Made by a program: the position numbers and the translations under genes
Assembly: GCA_041745535.1 (NCBI GenBank)
Contig: JBGTIS010000038.1
Span: forward strand, 1 to 15,462
DNA: 15,462 bases
Reading direction: 5' to 3'
Origin: JBGTIS01 sp041745535
GTDB taxonomy: Bacteria; Bacteroidota; Bacteroidia; Cytophagales; Cyclobacteriaceae
Notes under the pieces: generated by a model
The model's input: only the letters and a program-made list of their open reading frames with translations
What the model was told of the DNA's origin: nothing
The model's database searches: none
Shown here: in pieces, positions 8,176 through 15,462 of the stretch
Layout: every line of letters begins with the position of its first letter
How positions within the stretch are numbered: position 1 is the stretch's first letter

Positions 8176-8925
8176 TTAAAATGTGATCACCCCACCTAGC
8201 AACAGATAATTCAGCCAGGTAAAGTTATATACTTTCTCATTATCCACCACACCTTCTAAAACCCTGTATCTGGCTTTTAGTGTGAAGTGTGGGGTAGGAG
8301 CATATTGTAAAGCCAATAGTAGATCCTCTGCACGACCTTGCTTACCTACCAGCGCGTCGCCCAGCAATAACATGCCCTATTGTTCGTGTGGCCACCAGGC
8401 CATTTTAAAATTAATCAGGGGAACAAAACCGAAATCGGTATTGGTTGCCGTCATCTGATCGGTCTGAAAGGTAACGGCAGCATCTCTGATTTTAGCGGTA
8501 AGATCGAGGCCAAACCGGAACTGCTGTAGCTCAGGAAACTCATACCGGTAGGTCAATCGATACGAATTGAACTTATAAGAAGCCTGAATAATTTAATCGG
8601 TGCCGAAATTTTTGTCTTCAAAAAAAGTTTCCTGCGTAAACTTGCCTGTACCATTCACAGTTAATGGCGCATAAAGGACAGCAAACGTATGTTTGTTATT
8701 TAGGGTATATAAAACTTTTGCCCGGAAAAAAACTTCATACCCAGGATCAAAAATTTCTGATAAAGAAAAGAGTGTACCTTCCGCTCCGGGTATTCTTATA
8801 TCGATATACCGAGGGAAGACAGTTCCCGATTCTACATCTATCCGCGATTGCCCGAAAGCAGACGCGATTGATCCTAACCAAAATAAAACAACCAAAGAAA
8901 AAGTAGGTGGAAACAGGTATTTCAT
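8176..8925 (-). pseudogene. Outer-membrane beta-barrel-like protein gene broken by two in-frame stop codons
   Basis: From the ATG at 8925 the minus strand reads 249 codons plus a final TAA (8178-8176), with TAA at 8595-8593 (codon 111) and TAG at 8379-8377 (codon 183), all in one frame with no indel. The product begins with a signal peptide (MKYLFPPTFSL to SAFGQ, cut near residue 22-24), then alternating amphipathic strands (YKFNSYRLTYRYEF, FRFGLDLTAKIRD) and ends VYNFTWLNYLLLGGVITF, as in outer-membrane barrels with a C-terminal Phe. Near the end, GDALVGKQGRAEDLLLALQYAP recalls a family of uncharacterised barrel proteins with a G-LL--DAL-A-QGRAED motif. An in-frame TTG at 8946 is a poorer start. 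Simple nonsense mutation with intact coding on both sides suggests recent loss; sequencing error or stop readthrough are less likely alternatives. Confidence 0.8.
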
Positions 8926-8978
8926 TTTTAAATCAAAAAAAATCAATATGAAGTTTAACTACAAAGTTTGTAAACATA

Positions 8979-8986
8979 CAAAAGTA
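8979..8986 (-). promoter_or_regulatory. Possible -7 box of the broken barrel gene
   Basis: On the minus strand TACTTTTG matches the Bacteroidota -7 consensus TAnnTTTG exactly, 53 nt before the ATG at 8925. No clear TTG -33 box is found upstream at the usual spacing, so it may be weak or a chance match. It overlaps one arm of the 8981-8988/9025-9032 inverted repeat. Confidence 0.3.
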
Positions 8987-9032
8987 CCCTAACTGAAAAG
9001 TTTTACCGAAAGAATTTTGAGCTCGGTACTTT
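8981..9032. repeat. Spaced 8-bp inverted repeat upstream of the broken gene
   Basis: aaagtacc (8981-8988) and ggtacttt (9025-9032) are perfect 8-bp arms 36 nt apart. One arm covers the possible -7 box of the minus-strand gene. A looping operator or chance are both possible. Confidence 0.3.
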
Positions 9033-9093
9033 AAATTAAGGGCATAGATTACACAAGGTTGTGGATTAATATTCACAAGATAAACGTGATATT

Positions 9094-9112
9094 AATATAC
9101 TAATAGTATATT
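9094..9112. repeat. AT-rich inverted repeat before a T-run
   Basis: aatatact (9094-9101) and agtatatt (9105-9112) are perfect 8-bp arms with a 3-nt centre, followed by six more bases, five of them T. It lies about 130 nt before csbD. The stem is too AT-rich to be a strong terminator; it could be an operator or an AT-rich promoter element. Confidence 0.3.
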
Positions 9113-9241
9113 TTTTATTTTTATGAAATGTAAGTGTCTGTATATCAATAAGATATGTTGGAACTCAAAGATGCTGCTTACCATGGCAAAATTCTTTCTA
9201 ATAAGTAATTACAATTTGTGAATTACTAAACAACATAACCA

Positions 9242-9433
9242 ATGGATAACTTAAGAATAAAAGGCGACTGGAACAAGATAAAAGGTAAACTCAAAGAAAA
9301 ATATGGAGATTTGACCGACGACGACCTTACTTATGCGGAAGGTAAAGAAGATCAGATGATCGGACGTTTACAAAAAAAGCTGGGCAAGTCAAAAGACGAA
9401 GTCCGCAAGATAATCAACGACAATGATATTTAA
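9242..9433 (+). CDS. csbD: CsbD-like general stress protein
   Basis: The 63-residue protein covers the whole CsbD family (PF05532) and little else: LRIKGDWNKIKGKLKEKYGDLTDDDLTYAEGKEDQMIGRLQKKLGKS, a short hydrophilic helical protein with no signal or membrane segment. Family members are induced in general stress (in Bacillus csbD depends on sigma-B), but the molecular function is unknown. The ATG at 9242 is the only sensible start. About 20 nt upstream the run TACAATTTG is one base longer than the -7 consensus TAnnTTTG, so a promoter there is only a guess. It is monocistronic: the nearest plus-strand gene lies beyond terminator hairpins. Confidence 0.93.
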   Translation: MDNLRIKGDWNKIKGKLKEKYGDLTDDDLTYAEGKEDQMIGRLQKKLGKSKDEVRKIINDNDI

Positions 9434-9453
9434 GAGAAAAAATCTTATTTTTT
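9431..9453 (+). terminator. Weak hairpin with T-run overlapping the csbD stop
   Basis: taaga (9431-9435, including the stop codon) can pair with tctta (9443-9447), followed by six T. The 5-bp AU-rich stem is weak, so it is at best a partial terminator ahead of the stronger one at 9496. Confidence 0.3.
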
Positions 9454-9495
9454 AAACTATTAACATGGCGATTTGAGGGTTAATTTTTTAAGCTC

Positions 9496-9530
9496 GGTCC
9501 TATGCGTTAGTTGTCATAGGACCACTTTTT
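9496..9530 (+). terminator. Rho-independent terminator downstream of csbD
   Basis: ggtcctatg (9496-9504) and cataggacc (9515-9523) form a perfect 9-bp stem with a 10-nt loop, followed by ac and five T. It ends csbD transcripts about 63 nt after the stop codon, or ends a short transcript from the gap. Confidence 0.8.
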
Positions 9531-9608
9531 CACCTAAATTTTTTTAATCTCCTATACTAATATTAAATTATTACCTGGTAAGGTAATTTCATGATTGAGT
9601 GGTTTAAT

Positions 9609-9634
9609 AAAGAGGGCATTTTTGCCCTTTTTTT
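9609..9634 (+). terminator. Rho-independent terminator or attenuator at the 5' end of the App1 gene
   Basis: A 9-bp stem (9609-9617 with 9624-9632, one G-U pair, core gggc/gccc) with a 6-nt loop runs into seven T (9628-9634). This is the form of an intrinsic terminator. It falls inside the longest reading of the App1 frame (ATG at 9591), which argues for a start further down or for attenuation in the leader. Confidence 0.7.
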
Positions 9635-9674
9635 ATTAAATTTCCCACTTATAACTAACAGATATAAAACTAAA

Positions 9675-10835
9675 GTGGCGTTTATTTTAGATTTAATCAA
9701 ATATCCATTCCGGAAGCTTTTTGGTGCGGTTAAGAAAAAGTTAGGCTGGTTAACCACACCAGTAATAGTTCCTTATCTGGGCTACGGCCACACTACTCAG
9801 TTGTATTTTAAAGGTAGGGTAATTGAAGATAGTGGGTTGGCGCAACCAGAAGGCGACGATAGCATTTGGGAAAATATGCTGGCCATGTTAAAAAGATTTG
9901 CCAGTGCGGGTATTCCCGAAGTGAAAATAAAAGCCTTTTATAACGGGCAAACCCATGCAGCGATTACCAACGAAAATGGATTTTTTGAGTTTAATATTGC
10001 CAGGCCACCGCAATCAGAAGCAACCGAGCAATGGGAAAAAGTTCCATTGGAATTGGAGATGGAATATAAGAACCAGCAGATCCATCAACATGCGGTAGCT
10101 GAGATTCTGATAGCGGAAGGCAGCCAGTATGGCGTTATTTCAGACATCGATGATACTATCTTAATTTCCCACTCCACCGATATCGCTAAAAAACTTCGCC
10201 TTATGCTGCTGAAAAACGCGGTTACAAGGTTGCCATTCGAAGGGGTTAAAAGCTTTTATCGGGCTTTGTCCAAAGGAACCAGTGATACCCAAATTTGTAA
10301 TCCTATTTTTTATGTCTCCAGCAGCGAATGGAATTTGTACGATTTATTGGCTACCTTCTGCCAGCACCAGAACATTCCGCGGGGACCATTTCTGTTAAGA
10401 GAAGTCAGAATTAATTTTACCAGGATGTGGAAATCAGGTGGCGGCAACCATGGTCATAAAATTGAAAAAATAAGGCATATTTTAAGTTTTCATCCTGACA
10501 AGGAATTTATACTGATTGGTGACAGCGGACAACAGGACGCGGAACTTTACGGACAGATTGCCCTGGAATGCGAAGGCAGAATTAAATCTATTTACATTCG
10601 GGATGTGAGAAACTCCCGGCATAACGCGGTAGATGAAATAGCAAGAACACTGGCCGAAAGAGGAGTAGAAATGATGCTGGTAAAAGACACTGAGGAGGCC
10701 GCGCTGCATGCTGCCAAAAAAGGTTATATCGCGATGGAAGAGTTGCCAATGATTGCCGATGACAAATATGCCGACCAACATGCCAAATCCGATTTTGAAC
10801 TGGTGGAGGCAATGATGGAAAAAGATAAAAAGTGA
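9675..10835 (+). CDS. App1-type phosphatidate phosphatase domain protein (DUF2183)
   Basis: With GTG at 9675 the product has 386 residues. The catalytic half is a HAD-like App1 domain (PF09949). Motif I is ISDIDDTIL with Asp157, Asp159 and Thr161; the motif II serines 215-217 are in YVSSSEWN; a Lys262 lies in HGHKIEKI; and GDSGQQD carries Asp283 and Asp288. The N-terminal half has RGYG-like LGYGHTTQLYFKGRV and a short beta domain with NENGFFEF. Yeast App1 dephosphorylates phosphatidic acid; bacterial substrates are not established. No signal peptide is seen if the start is 9675. An ATG at 9591 would add 28 residues, but a terminator hairpin lies there and those residues (KEGIFALFLLNF) look like translated stem-loop. 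No terminator was found after the stop. Confidence 0.85.
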   Translation: MAFILDLIKYPFRKLFGAVKKKLGWLTTPVIVPYLGYGHTTQLYFKGRVIEDSGLAQPEGDDSIWENMLAMLKRFASAGIPEVKIKAFYNGQTHAAITNENGFFEFNIARPPQSEATEQWEKVPLELEMEYKNQQIHQHAVAEILIAEGSQYGVISDIDDTILISHSTDIAKKLRLMLLKNAVTRLPFEGVKSFYRALSKGTSDTQICNPIFYVSSSEWNLYDLLATFCQHQNIPRGPFLLREVRINFTRMWKSGGGNHGHKIEKIRHILSFHPDKEFILIGDSGQQDAELYGQIALECEGRIKSIYIRDVRNSRHNAVDEIARTLAERGVEMMLVKDTEEAALHAAKKGYIAMEELPMIADDKYADQHAKSDFELVEAMMEKDKK

Positions 10836-11333
10836 CCCCTAGCTAACCGGCGACTCGGTATATTTATGCCCGGATCCCTTCACTTTAATCCCTTGATTAC
10901 AGCTGTCAAGTATTAGTTTATCTTTTTATTCCATCACAATTTGGTGAATCATACCTCATATTGTGCTTTCGCGAAAAGGCCGCTCTTAATTCCAGTATTT
11001 ATAAAAAATAGTTACCCTTTTTACAAACTCGCACACCATTGCCTGATATTTTGTTTGATTTTTCACAAAAAAATTACACCTGTTTAAAATAATTAATAGC
11101 AGAATATAAAAGTTATTCGAAAATTAGCGATTTGATTATGATATTAAATATTTATACATAAATCACTGACTAACAGTATATTATATATTACAATCACCTG
11201 CGAATATTTTAGAAACTATGGATAATGTGAGATAAGGCATGAATTTTGGTAATAAATTAATATAAAGTTGCCTTTTGTTTTAAGTAATGTAGCAGAAGGT
11301 TTTAGCGTGTTTATCATTTAAATTACTGAAATC
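10836..11333. other. AT-rich gap before the DUF6600 gene
   Basis: This 498-nt stretch lies between the App1 and DUF6600 genes. I see no coding frame, no terminator after App1, and no exact TAnnTTTG box. A 10-bp palindrome tttcgcgaaa is at 10967-10976. The part from about 11080 to 11270 is very AT-rich, in keeping with a promoter and long leader for the DUF6600 gene, but no site can be pinned down. Confidence 0.5.
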
Positions 11334-12785
11334 ATGAAAACCTTACTCAAAAAAGGAGCCTTGCTTTTGGTTTCCTTTTTATGCTTATATATCGGTTACC
11401 AGAAGCCTGCTGAAGCCAGGCCTCAGGGTGTAATTACTTTTCAAACCTTTTACACAGAATTAGCCCCTTATGGTAACTGGATTCAAAATTCAGATTATGG
11501 ATACGCGTGGGTGCCCAATGTGTCCAGAGATTTCTGGCCGTATGGCACTTCTGGGCATTGGGTAATGACGGAATACGGAAATACCTGGGTTTCAGACTAT
11601 GACTGGGGCTGGGCTCCTTTCCATTATGGCCGTTGGTTGCTCGACGACTACTATGGCTGGATTTGGGTCCCCGGTACAGAATGGGCACCGGCCTGGGTGG
11701 CCTGGCGTTCCGGTGGCGGATACTATGGCTGGGCTCCCTTAAGTCCGGGCATTCATATTAATGTTTCTTTCAACGTAGGCCGCTACGTACCGAATAACTA
11801 CTGGGTATTTGTGAACCAGGGTTATTTTAACCGCCGCAGCATTTACCGGTATTGTGTGCCCCGTGGTAATGTGGTTAATGTGATCAATCATACCACCATT
11901 ATCAACAATACCTATGTGGATAACAGGCGCCAGACGTATTATACGGGCCCGAGAGCGAACGATATTGAACGGGCTACTCACCAGCCGGTGCGGGTACATC
12001 GCCTTAATCAGGCCGATCGCCCTAGTGCAACGGTAGTGCGTAATGGGGCCGTTAGCGTGTATCGGCCGCAGGTAGAAAGAAGTAGTCGCGACGCGGCACC
12101 CGCTACTTCCTATAACCGCAATGGAAGCAAAACAACTCCCCGATCCGGTAACAGCTATGCTGAAGGAAGAAACAGAAACCAAATTATTGAAAGTTCCAGA
12201 AGTACAGAATCGCGTACCAATCAAAGTGATTACGGCAATAGAAATAATGGTGTAAACTCAGGTTCCTCGCGCTCGTATTCCCGGGATTCTCGCACGGGTA
12301 ATTCGGTAAATGAAAAAGATAATACGATCCAAAGATCAGGGAACAATTACTCAAGAGGATCAGCGGAAAGAGATAATTCAAGTTCCGGAAACAGAAATAA
12401 CAGCTATCGATTCAACCAGTCTGATAACAATACTGGAAATTCAGGAAGTAATTATTCAAGCGGCAATGGTCAGAGACAGATGCAACCTCCTGCGGAAAAA
12501 AGGTCTGAACCTGTAAGGAAACCTGCGCCACAGCAACCCACCCGGACCAGGAGTAATCCTGATTATTCCAATAACCGGTCAAATAGTTCAGGGACCCGAT
12601 CTAACCAAAATTACTCACAAAGCCGGCAATCGACTCCGAGCCGACAGGCTACTCCCAGCAGGCAACCTGATGTAAACCGGTCGCAGGCACCAGCCAGAAG
12701 TCAGTCGGCTCCTCAACGAGAAAGCCAGAGCCAGAGTCGCTCATCGCAATCCAGAGAGCCATCAAGGTCGCGCGGGAATCATTAA
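11334..12785 (+). CDS. Secreted DUF6600-type protein with W/G/Y-rich head and disordered S/R/N/Q tail
   Basis: The 483-residue product starts with a signal peptide (KKGALLLVSFLCLYIGY, cut near the AEA at 26-28). Residues 38-137 carry tandem aromatic repeats: APYGNWI, YGYAWVP, WPYGTSGHW, YGNTWVSDYDWGWAPFHYGR, YYGWIWVPGTEWAPAWVAWR and YYGWAPLSPG. This is the DUF6600 (PF20245) pattern, of unknown function. After a variable middle (138-250) comes a tail of about 230 residues that is rich in Ser, Arg, Asn, Gln and Gly, with no hydrophobic core, and ends in QSRSSQSREPSRSRG-like repeats. Such a tail is basic, disordered and possibly aimed at nucleic acid, polysaccharide or cell-wall contact; that is inference. 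It is monocistronic, with a strong terminator 45 nt after the stop. Confidence 0.85.
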   Translation: MKTLLKKGALLLVSFLCLYIGYQKPAEARPQGVITFQTFYTELAPYGNWIQNSDYGYAWVPNVSRDFWPYGTSGHWVMTEYGNTWVSDYDWGWAPFHYGRWLLDDYYGWIWVPGTEWAPAWVAWRSGGGYYGWAPLSPGIHINVSFNVGRYVPNNYWVFVNQGYFNRRSIYRYCVPRGNVVNVINHTTIINNTYVDNRRQTYYTGPRANDIERATHQPVRVHRLNQADRPSATVVRNGAVSVYRPQVERSSRDAAPATSYNRNGSKTTPRSGNSYAEGRNRNQIIESSRSTESRTNQSDYGNRNNGVNSGSSRSYSRDSRTGNSVNEKDNTIQRSGNNYSRGSAERDNSSSGNRNNSYRFNQSDNNTGNSGSNYSSGNGQRQMQPPAEKRSEPVRKPAPQQPTRTRSNPDYSNNRSNSSGTRSNQNYSQSRQSTPSRQATPSRQPDVNRSQAPARSQSAPQRESQSQSRSSQSREPSRSRGNH

Positions 12786-12829
12786 ACGATTGATATAATC
12801 TGAGTTAGTCAGAAAATATTTATTCCACG

Positions 12830-12876
12830 AAAAGCTTCAGTAGTGCCACATTTGAAGGTGCTGCTGAAGCTTTTTT
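12830..12876 (+). terminator. Strong Rho-independent terminator after the DUF6600 gene
   Basis: aaaagcttcag (12830-12840) pairs with ctgaagctttt (12864-12874). The stem can go on inward to 12847/12857 with three G-U pairs, for about 18 bp and a 9-nt loop. Six T (12871-12876) follow gc. The A-run on the left side means it could also work for minus-strand transcripts. Confidence 0.85.
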
Positions 12877-12976
12877 GATTGAATTTTCAAATTGATTGGG
12901 AAAAGTAGTAGCAACTTTTCGCATCAAGATAATGTTTTGCTATTTTCAGGACTTTATTTAGGAATATTAAACAGGT

Positions 12977-15325
12977 ATGCGGAGAAATACAGTATTTATT
13001 ATTTTAATTTCATTATTAGTTATAGGCGTATTTTTCTCATTTATTTCCAGTTCAAACGCACACCTTTTCGGAGAAAATCCCCCAATAGCTATTTCAGATT
13101 CAATACTTTTTAATTCCGCACCGGTACTTTCTCCAGAACAGGCATTACAAACCTTTCGCCTTGAAGAAGGATTCAGCATTGAGCTGGTAGCCAGTGAACC
13201 CCTGATTGAAGATCCGGTTGCTATGGATTTTGACGAAAGAGGAAGAATGTGGGTGGTGGAAATGCCCAGCTATATGCCGGATATACAAGGAACTGGAGAG
13301 GATCAGCAAACCGGGCAAATTGTAATTCTGGAAGACGCTGACCAGGATGGCAAAATGGACCGGTCGAAAGTTTTTTTGAAAGATCTGATTTTACCCAGAG
13401 CGGTAGCAGTGGTTCAAGGTGGGGTTTTGGTGGCTGAACCTCCCCGGCTTTGGTTTGTAGAAAGGAATGGGGATAAGGCAGGAAAAAAAGTATTGGTGGA
13501 TACCGCCTATGCGGTGGGTGGAAATGTGGAACATCAGCCCAATGGGCTAATGAAAGGTATGGACAACTGGATTTACAACGCAAAATCCGGTGCCCGGTAT
13601 AAAAACCAAAAAGGGCAATGGATTAAAGAAGTTACCGAATTCAGAGGACAGTGGGGCATTACCCAGGATGATTTCGGACGGCTATATTACAACACCAACT
13701 CCAATCAGTTGCGGGGCGATCTGGTGCCTCCCAATAGCATGCTTCGCAATCCGAACCTAAGCCCCAAGGAAAGTGTGAATCGTGAAATCGCAGCCAACCA
13801 GCGTGTTTTTCCTATACGTCCTACACCAGGTGTTAATCGGGGATACAAAGAAGAAACGCTGGACGCAGAAAAAAAACTGACCAGTTTTACCGCGGCATGC
13901 GGTCCGGTTATCTACCGGGGCAATCAATATCCGGAAAGTTATTATGAAAATGCTTTTGTATGTGAACCTTCGGCCAACCTGGTAAAACGAAATATACTGA
14001 TTGAAACCGGGGCGTATGTGCGTGCTGATCAGGCCTATGCCAATCAGGAGTTTCTGGCGTCTACCGACGAAAGGTTCCGGCCGGTTAATCTGTACAATGC
14101 GCCCGATGGTAACCTGTACCTCATTGACATGTATCGGGGCATTATCCAGCACGAAACCTATTTGACTAATTATCTGAAAGATCAGATTAAAGACCGGGCC
14201 CTGGAAAAACCTTTGGGTTTGGGCAGAATTTATCGCATTGTGTATGAGGGCAACTGGTTTGACCAACTAATGAATAAGTTTTCTGAAAACCAACAACCTC
14301 AACTCGATGTTGCTTCCAATGAAGAGCTGTTATCCTTGTTGTCACATCCGAATGGGTGGTGGCGCGATATGGCCCAGCACCTGTTGGTAGAAAGAAATAA
14401 CCGGGAGGTAGTGCCAGCGTTGAATGAGATTTTGGAGGGGGATCATGATCTGGCAAAAATCCATGCCTTGTGGGTATTAGATGGCATAGGGGCAACCAAT
14501 ACCGAAAGTAAAAAAACCGCCCTGCAATCCGGTAATACGGACGCGCGGGCCATGGCCATACAGGTGGCGGGCCGGTTGGCCGGTACAACAGATGCCGCTG
14601 CCATGTTAAATGTGCTGGAAGAAATGCGGCACAGCACAGATTCTCCGGAGCAATTACAGTTGGCCATAAGCTTGGGCGAATTTGTTAAAACTGATTCGGC
14701 CAAAGTGTCGAAAATGTTACAAAATCTGGCAGCTTCTTCAGGCAACGATCCATTGATGAATGAGGCGATTGCCAGCAGCTTACATGGCTGGGAAGGAAAA
14801 TTTCTGGCTGCCATCGCCAATCAATCTGATGTAGATCCATCACTGATAACTTTACTGAATGAGGTGATCAGGAATGGACATTTAAAAACACAGCTTAAGG
14901 GGAAAGATTTCAACAAGGAGGAAAAAGCCCGGTTTATACTTGGAAAATCTATATATGAAAAAACCTGTGCCGGATGCCACCAGGAAAATGGTGAAGGTCT
15001 GATTCCGATAGCGCCGCCCCTGGCAGGTTCTAACTGGGTGCTGGGCCCCGAAGAACGGTTGATCAGAATTGTGTTACATGGACTGAAAGGACCGGTAACC
15101 GTAGCAGGAAAAGTATATAAGGAACCTGAAGTGCAACCGGTAATGCCTGGTTTAAAAGACAACCCTATGTTCGACAACGAAAAGCTGGCTGCTGTTCTAA
15201 CCTATATCCGGAATACCTGGGTAAACGACGCTGACGTAGTAGATTCCAATCAGGTAAAAGAAATCCGGGAAAGTGAAATGGGAAGAAACGAGCCTTATAC
15301 TGAACAGGAACTTTTAATGAAATAA
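12977..15325 (+). CDS. PVC-type membrane-bound dehydrogenase with HEAT repeats and C-terminal cytochrome c
   Basis: The 782-residue protein begins with a signal or anchor (VFIILISLLVIGVFFSFI, residues 6-23). A beta-propeller spans about 45-425; EGFSIELVASEPLIEDPVAM, DERGRMWVVEMPSYM and DGNLYLIDMYRG are family marks of the putative membrane-bound dehydrogenase group (TIGR02604), related in fold to soluble glucose/sorbosone dehydrogenases. Armadillo/HEAT-like helical repeats follow (about 448-640, HPNGWWRDMAQHLLVE then HALWVLDG). A monohaem cytochrome c domain ends it: CAGCH with Cys664, Cys667 and His668, and likely Met723 in VMPGL as the second axial ligand. It probably oxidises a sugar-like substrate in the periplasm and passes electrons to the haem; the substrate is unknown. 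ATG at 12977 is supported by the signal peptide. The upstream gap is 191 nt and carries the preceding terminator. Confidence 0.9.
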   Translation: MRRNTVFIILISLLVIGVFFSFISSSNAHLFGENPPIAISDSILFNSAPVLSPEQALQTFRLEEGFSIELVASEPLIEDPVAMDFDERGRMWVVEMPSYMPDIQGTGEDQQTGQIVILEDADQDGKMDRSKVFLKDLILPRAVAVVQGGVLVAEPPRLWFVERNGDKAGKKVLVDTAYAVGGNVEHQPNGLMKGMDNWIYNAKSGARYKNQKGQWIKEVTEFRGQWGITQDDFGRLYYNTNSNQLRGDLVPPNSMLRNPNLSPKESVNREIAANQRVFPIRPTPGVNRGYKEETLDAEKKLTSFTAACGPVIYRGNQYPESYYENAFVCEPSANLVKRNILIETGAYVRADQAYANQEFLASTDERFRPVNLYNAPDGNLYLIDMYRGIIQHETYLTNYLKDQIKDRALEKPLGLGRIYRIVYEGNWFDQLMNKFSENQQPQLDVASNEELLSLLSHPNGWWRDMAQHLLVERNNREVVPALNEILEGDHDLAKIHALWVLDGIGATNTESKKTALQSGNTDARAMAIQVAGRLAGTTDAAAMLNVLEEMRHSTDSPEQLQLAISLGEFVKTDSAKVSKMLQNLAASSGNDPLMNEAIASSLHGWEGKFLAAIANQSDVDPSLITLLNEVIRNGHLKTQLKGKDFNKEEKARFILGKSIYEKTCAGCHQENGEGLIPIAPPLAGSNWVLGPEERLIRIVLHGLKGPVTVAGKVYKEPEVQPVMPGLKDNPMFDNEKLAAVLTYIRNTWVNDADVVDSNQVKEIRESEMGRNEPYTEQELLMK

Positions 15326-15462
15326 ATGGCTCATCCGTTTTAGCAATACCGAATAGGTTTAAACTTATTCTGCCCCACTTCACTTGCTTGTAAATTTGGA
15401 AAAGGTTTGGTAAATAGGGTTTTGAATAAATATTTATCATACTTCCTTGTCCTATATCCAAC

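Noticed and set aside
8664..8992. Plus-strand frames of 80 and 99 aa
   Set aside because: They are antisense to the broken barrel gene, which has a signal peptide and strand pattern on the minus strand.
10967..10976. 10-bp palindrome tttcgcgaaa
   Set aside because: It is short enough to occur by chance and is about 360 nt from the nearest downstream start; noted only in the gap entry.
11739..12224. 161-aa minus-strand frame
   Set aside because: It lies opposite the DUF6600 gene and arises from its biased codons; the product has no recognisable domain.
13757..14588. Minus-strand frames of 169 and 133 aa
   Set aside because: They overlap the dehydrogenase gene, whose domains are unmistakable; no start context or homology is visible.
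15351..15370. Hairpin gaatagg-tttaaa-cttattc after the dehydrogenase gene
   Set aside because: The 7-bp stem with one G-U pair has no T-run after it, so I do not call it a terminator.
15165..15461. 98-aa minus-strand frame at the right edge
   Set aside because: It mostly overlaps the end of the dehydrogenase gene and looks like a shadow.

Overview
The window reads as a chromosomal stretch of a Bacteroidota bacterium, most likely of the order Cytophagales. This rests on a Bacteroidota-style TamB-like protein, a YihY/BrkB protein, a DUF6600 W-rich secreted protein and a propeller/HEAT/cytochrome c 'PVC-type' dehydrogenase. Start codons lack strong Shine-Dalgarno sites, TTG starts are frequent, and gaps are AT-rich. 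No phage, transposase, CRISPR, tRNA or rRNA was seen. The lineage is inferred from protein types and base use, not from a marker gene.

Layout. Positions 1-3248 (minus) hold the N-terminal part, at least 1082 codons, of a very large TamB/AsmA-like envelope protein that runs off the left edge. A 469-nt divergent gap with several palindromes and an 11-bp tandem repeat follows. Then comes a plus-strand run: a TVP38/TMEM64 (VTT) membrane protein (3718-4416), an MltD-like lipoprotein lytic transglycosylase with LysM (4551-5804), a spheroidene-monooxygenase (CrtA)-like protein (5919-6620), a two-TM protein of unknown function (6675-7247) and, 2 nt later, a YihY/BrkB six-TM protein (7250-8170). Convergent to it is a broken outer-membrane beta-barrel-like gene (8925-8176, minus) with two in-frame stops. 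The right half is plus strand: a CsbD-like stress protein (9242-9433), several terminator-like hairpins, an App1-type (DUF2183) phosphatase (9675-10835), a long AT-rich gap, the DUF6600 secreted protein with a disordered tail (11334-12785), a strong terminator, and a 782-aa dehydrogenase with a C-terminal cytochrome c domain (12977-15325).

How the genes fit together. Most products act at the envelope: lipid or outer-membrane assembly (TamB-like, VTT, possibly App1), peptidoglycan turnover (MltD-like), inner-membrane proteins (YihY and its coupled partner), secreted or periplasmic proteins (DUF6600, dehydrogenase) and a lost outer-membrane protein. CsbD points to general stress. Apart from the coupled pair at 6675-8170 there is no tight operon, and I do not see a clear undescribed multi-gene system. 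The best leads are the conserved-looking two-TM protein coupled to YihY, the nonsense-only pseudogene, the terminator lying inside the longest reading of the App1 gene, and the palindrome-rich gap before the VTT gene.
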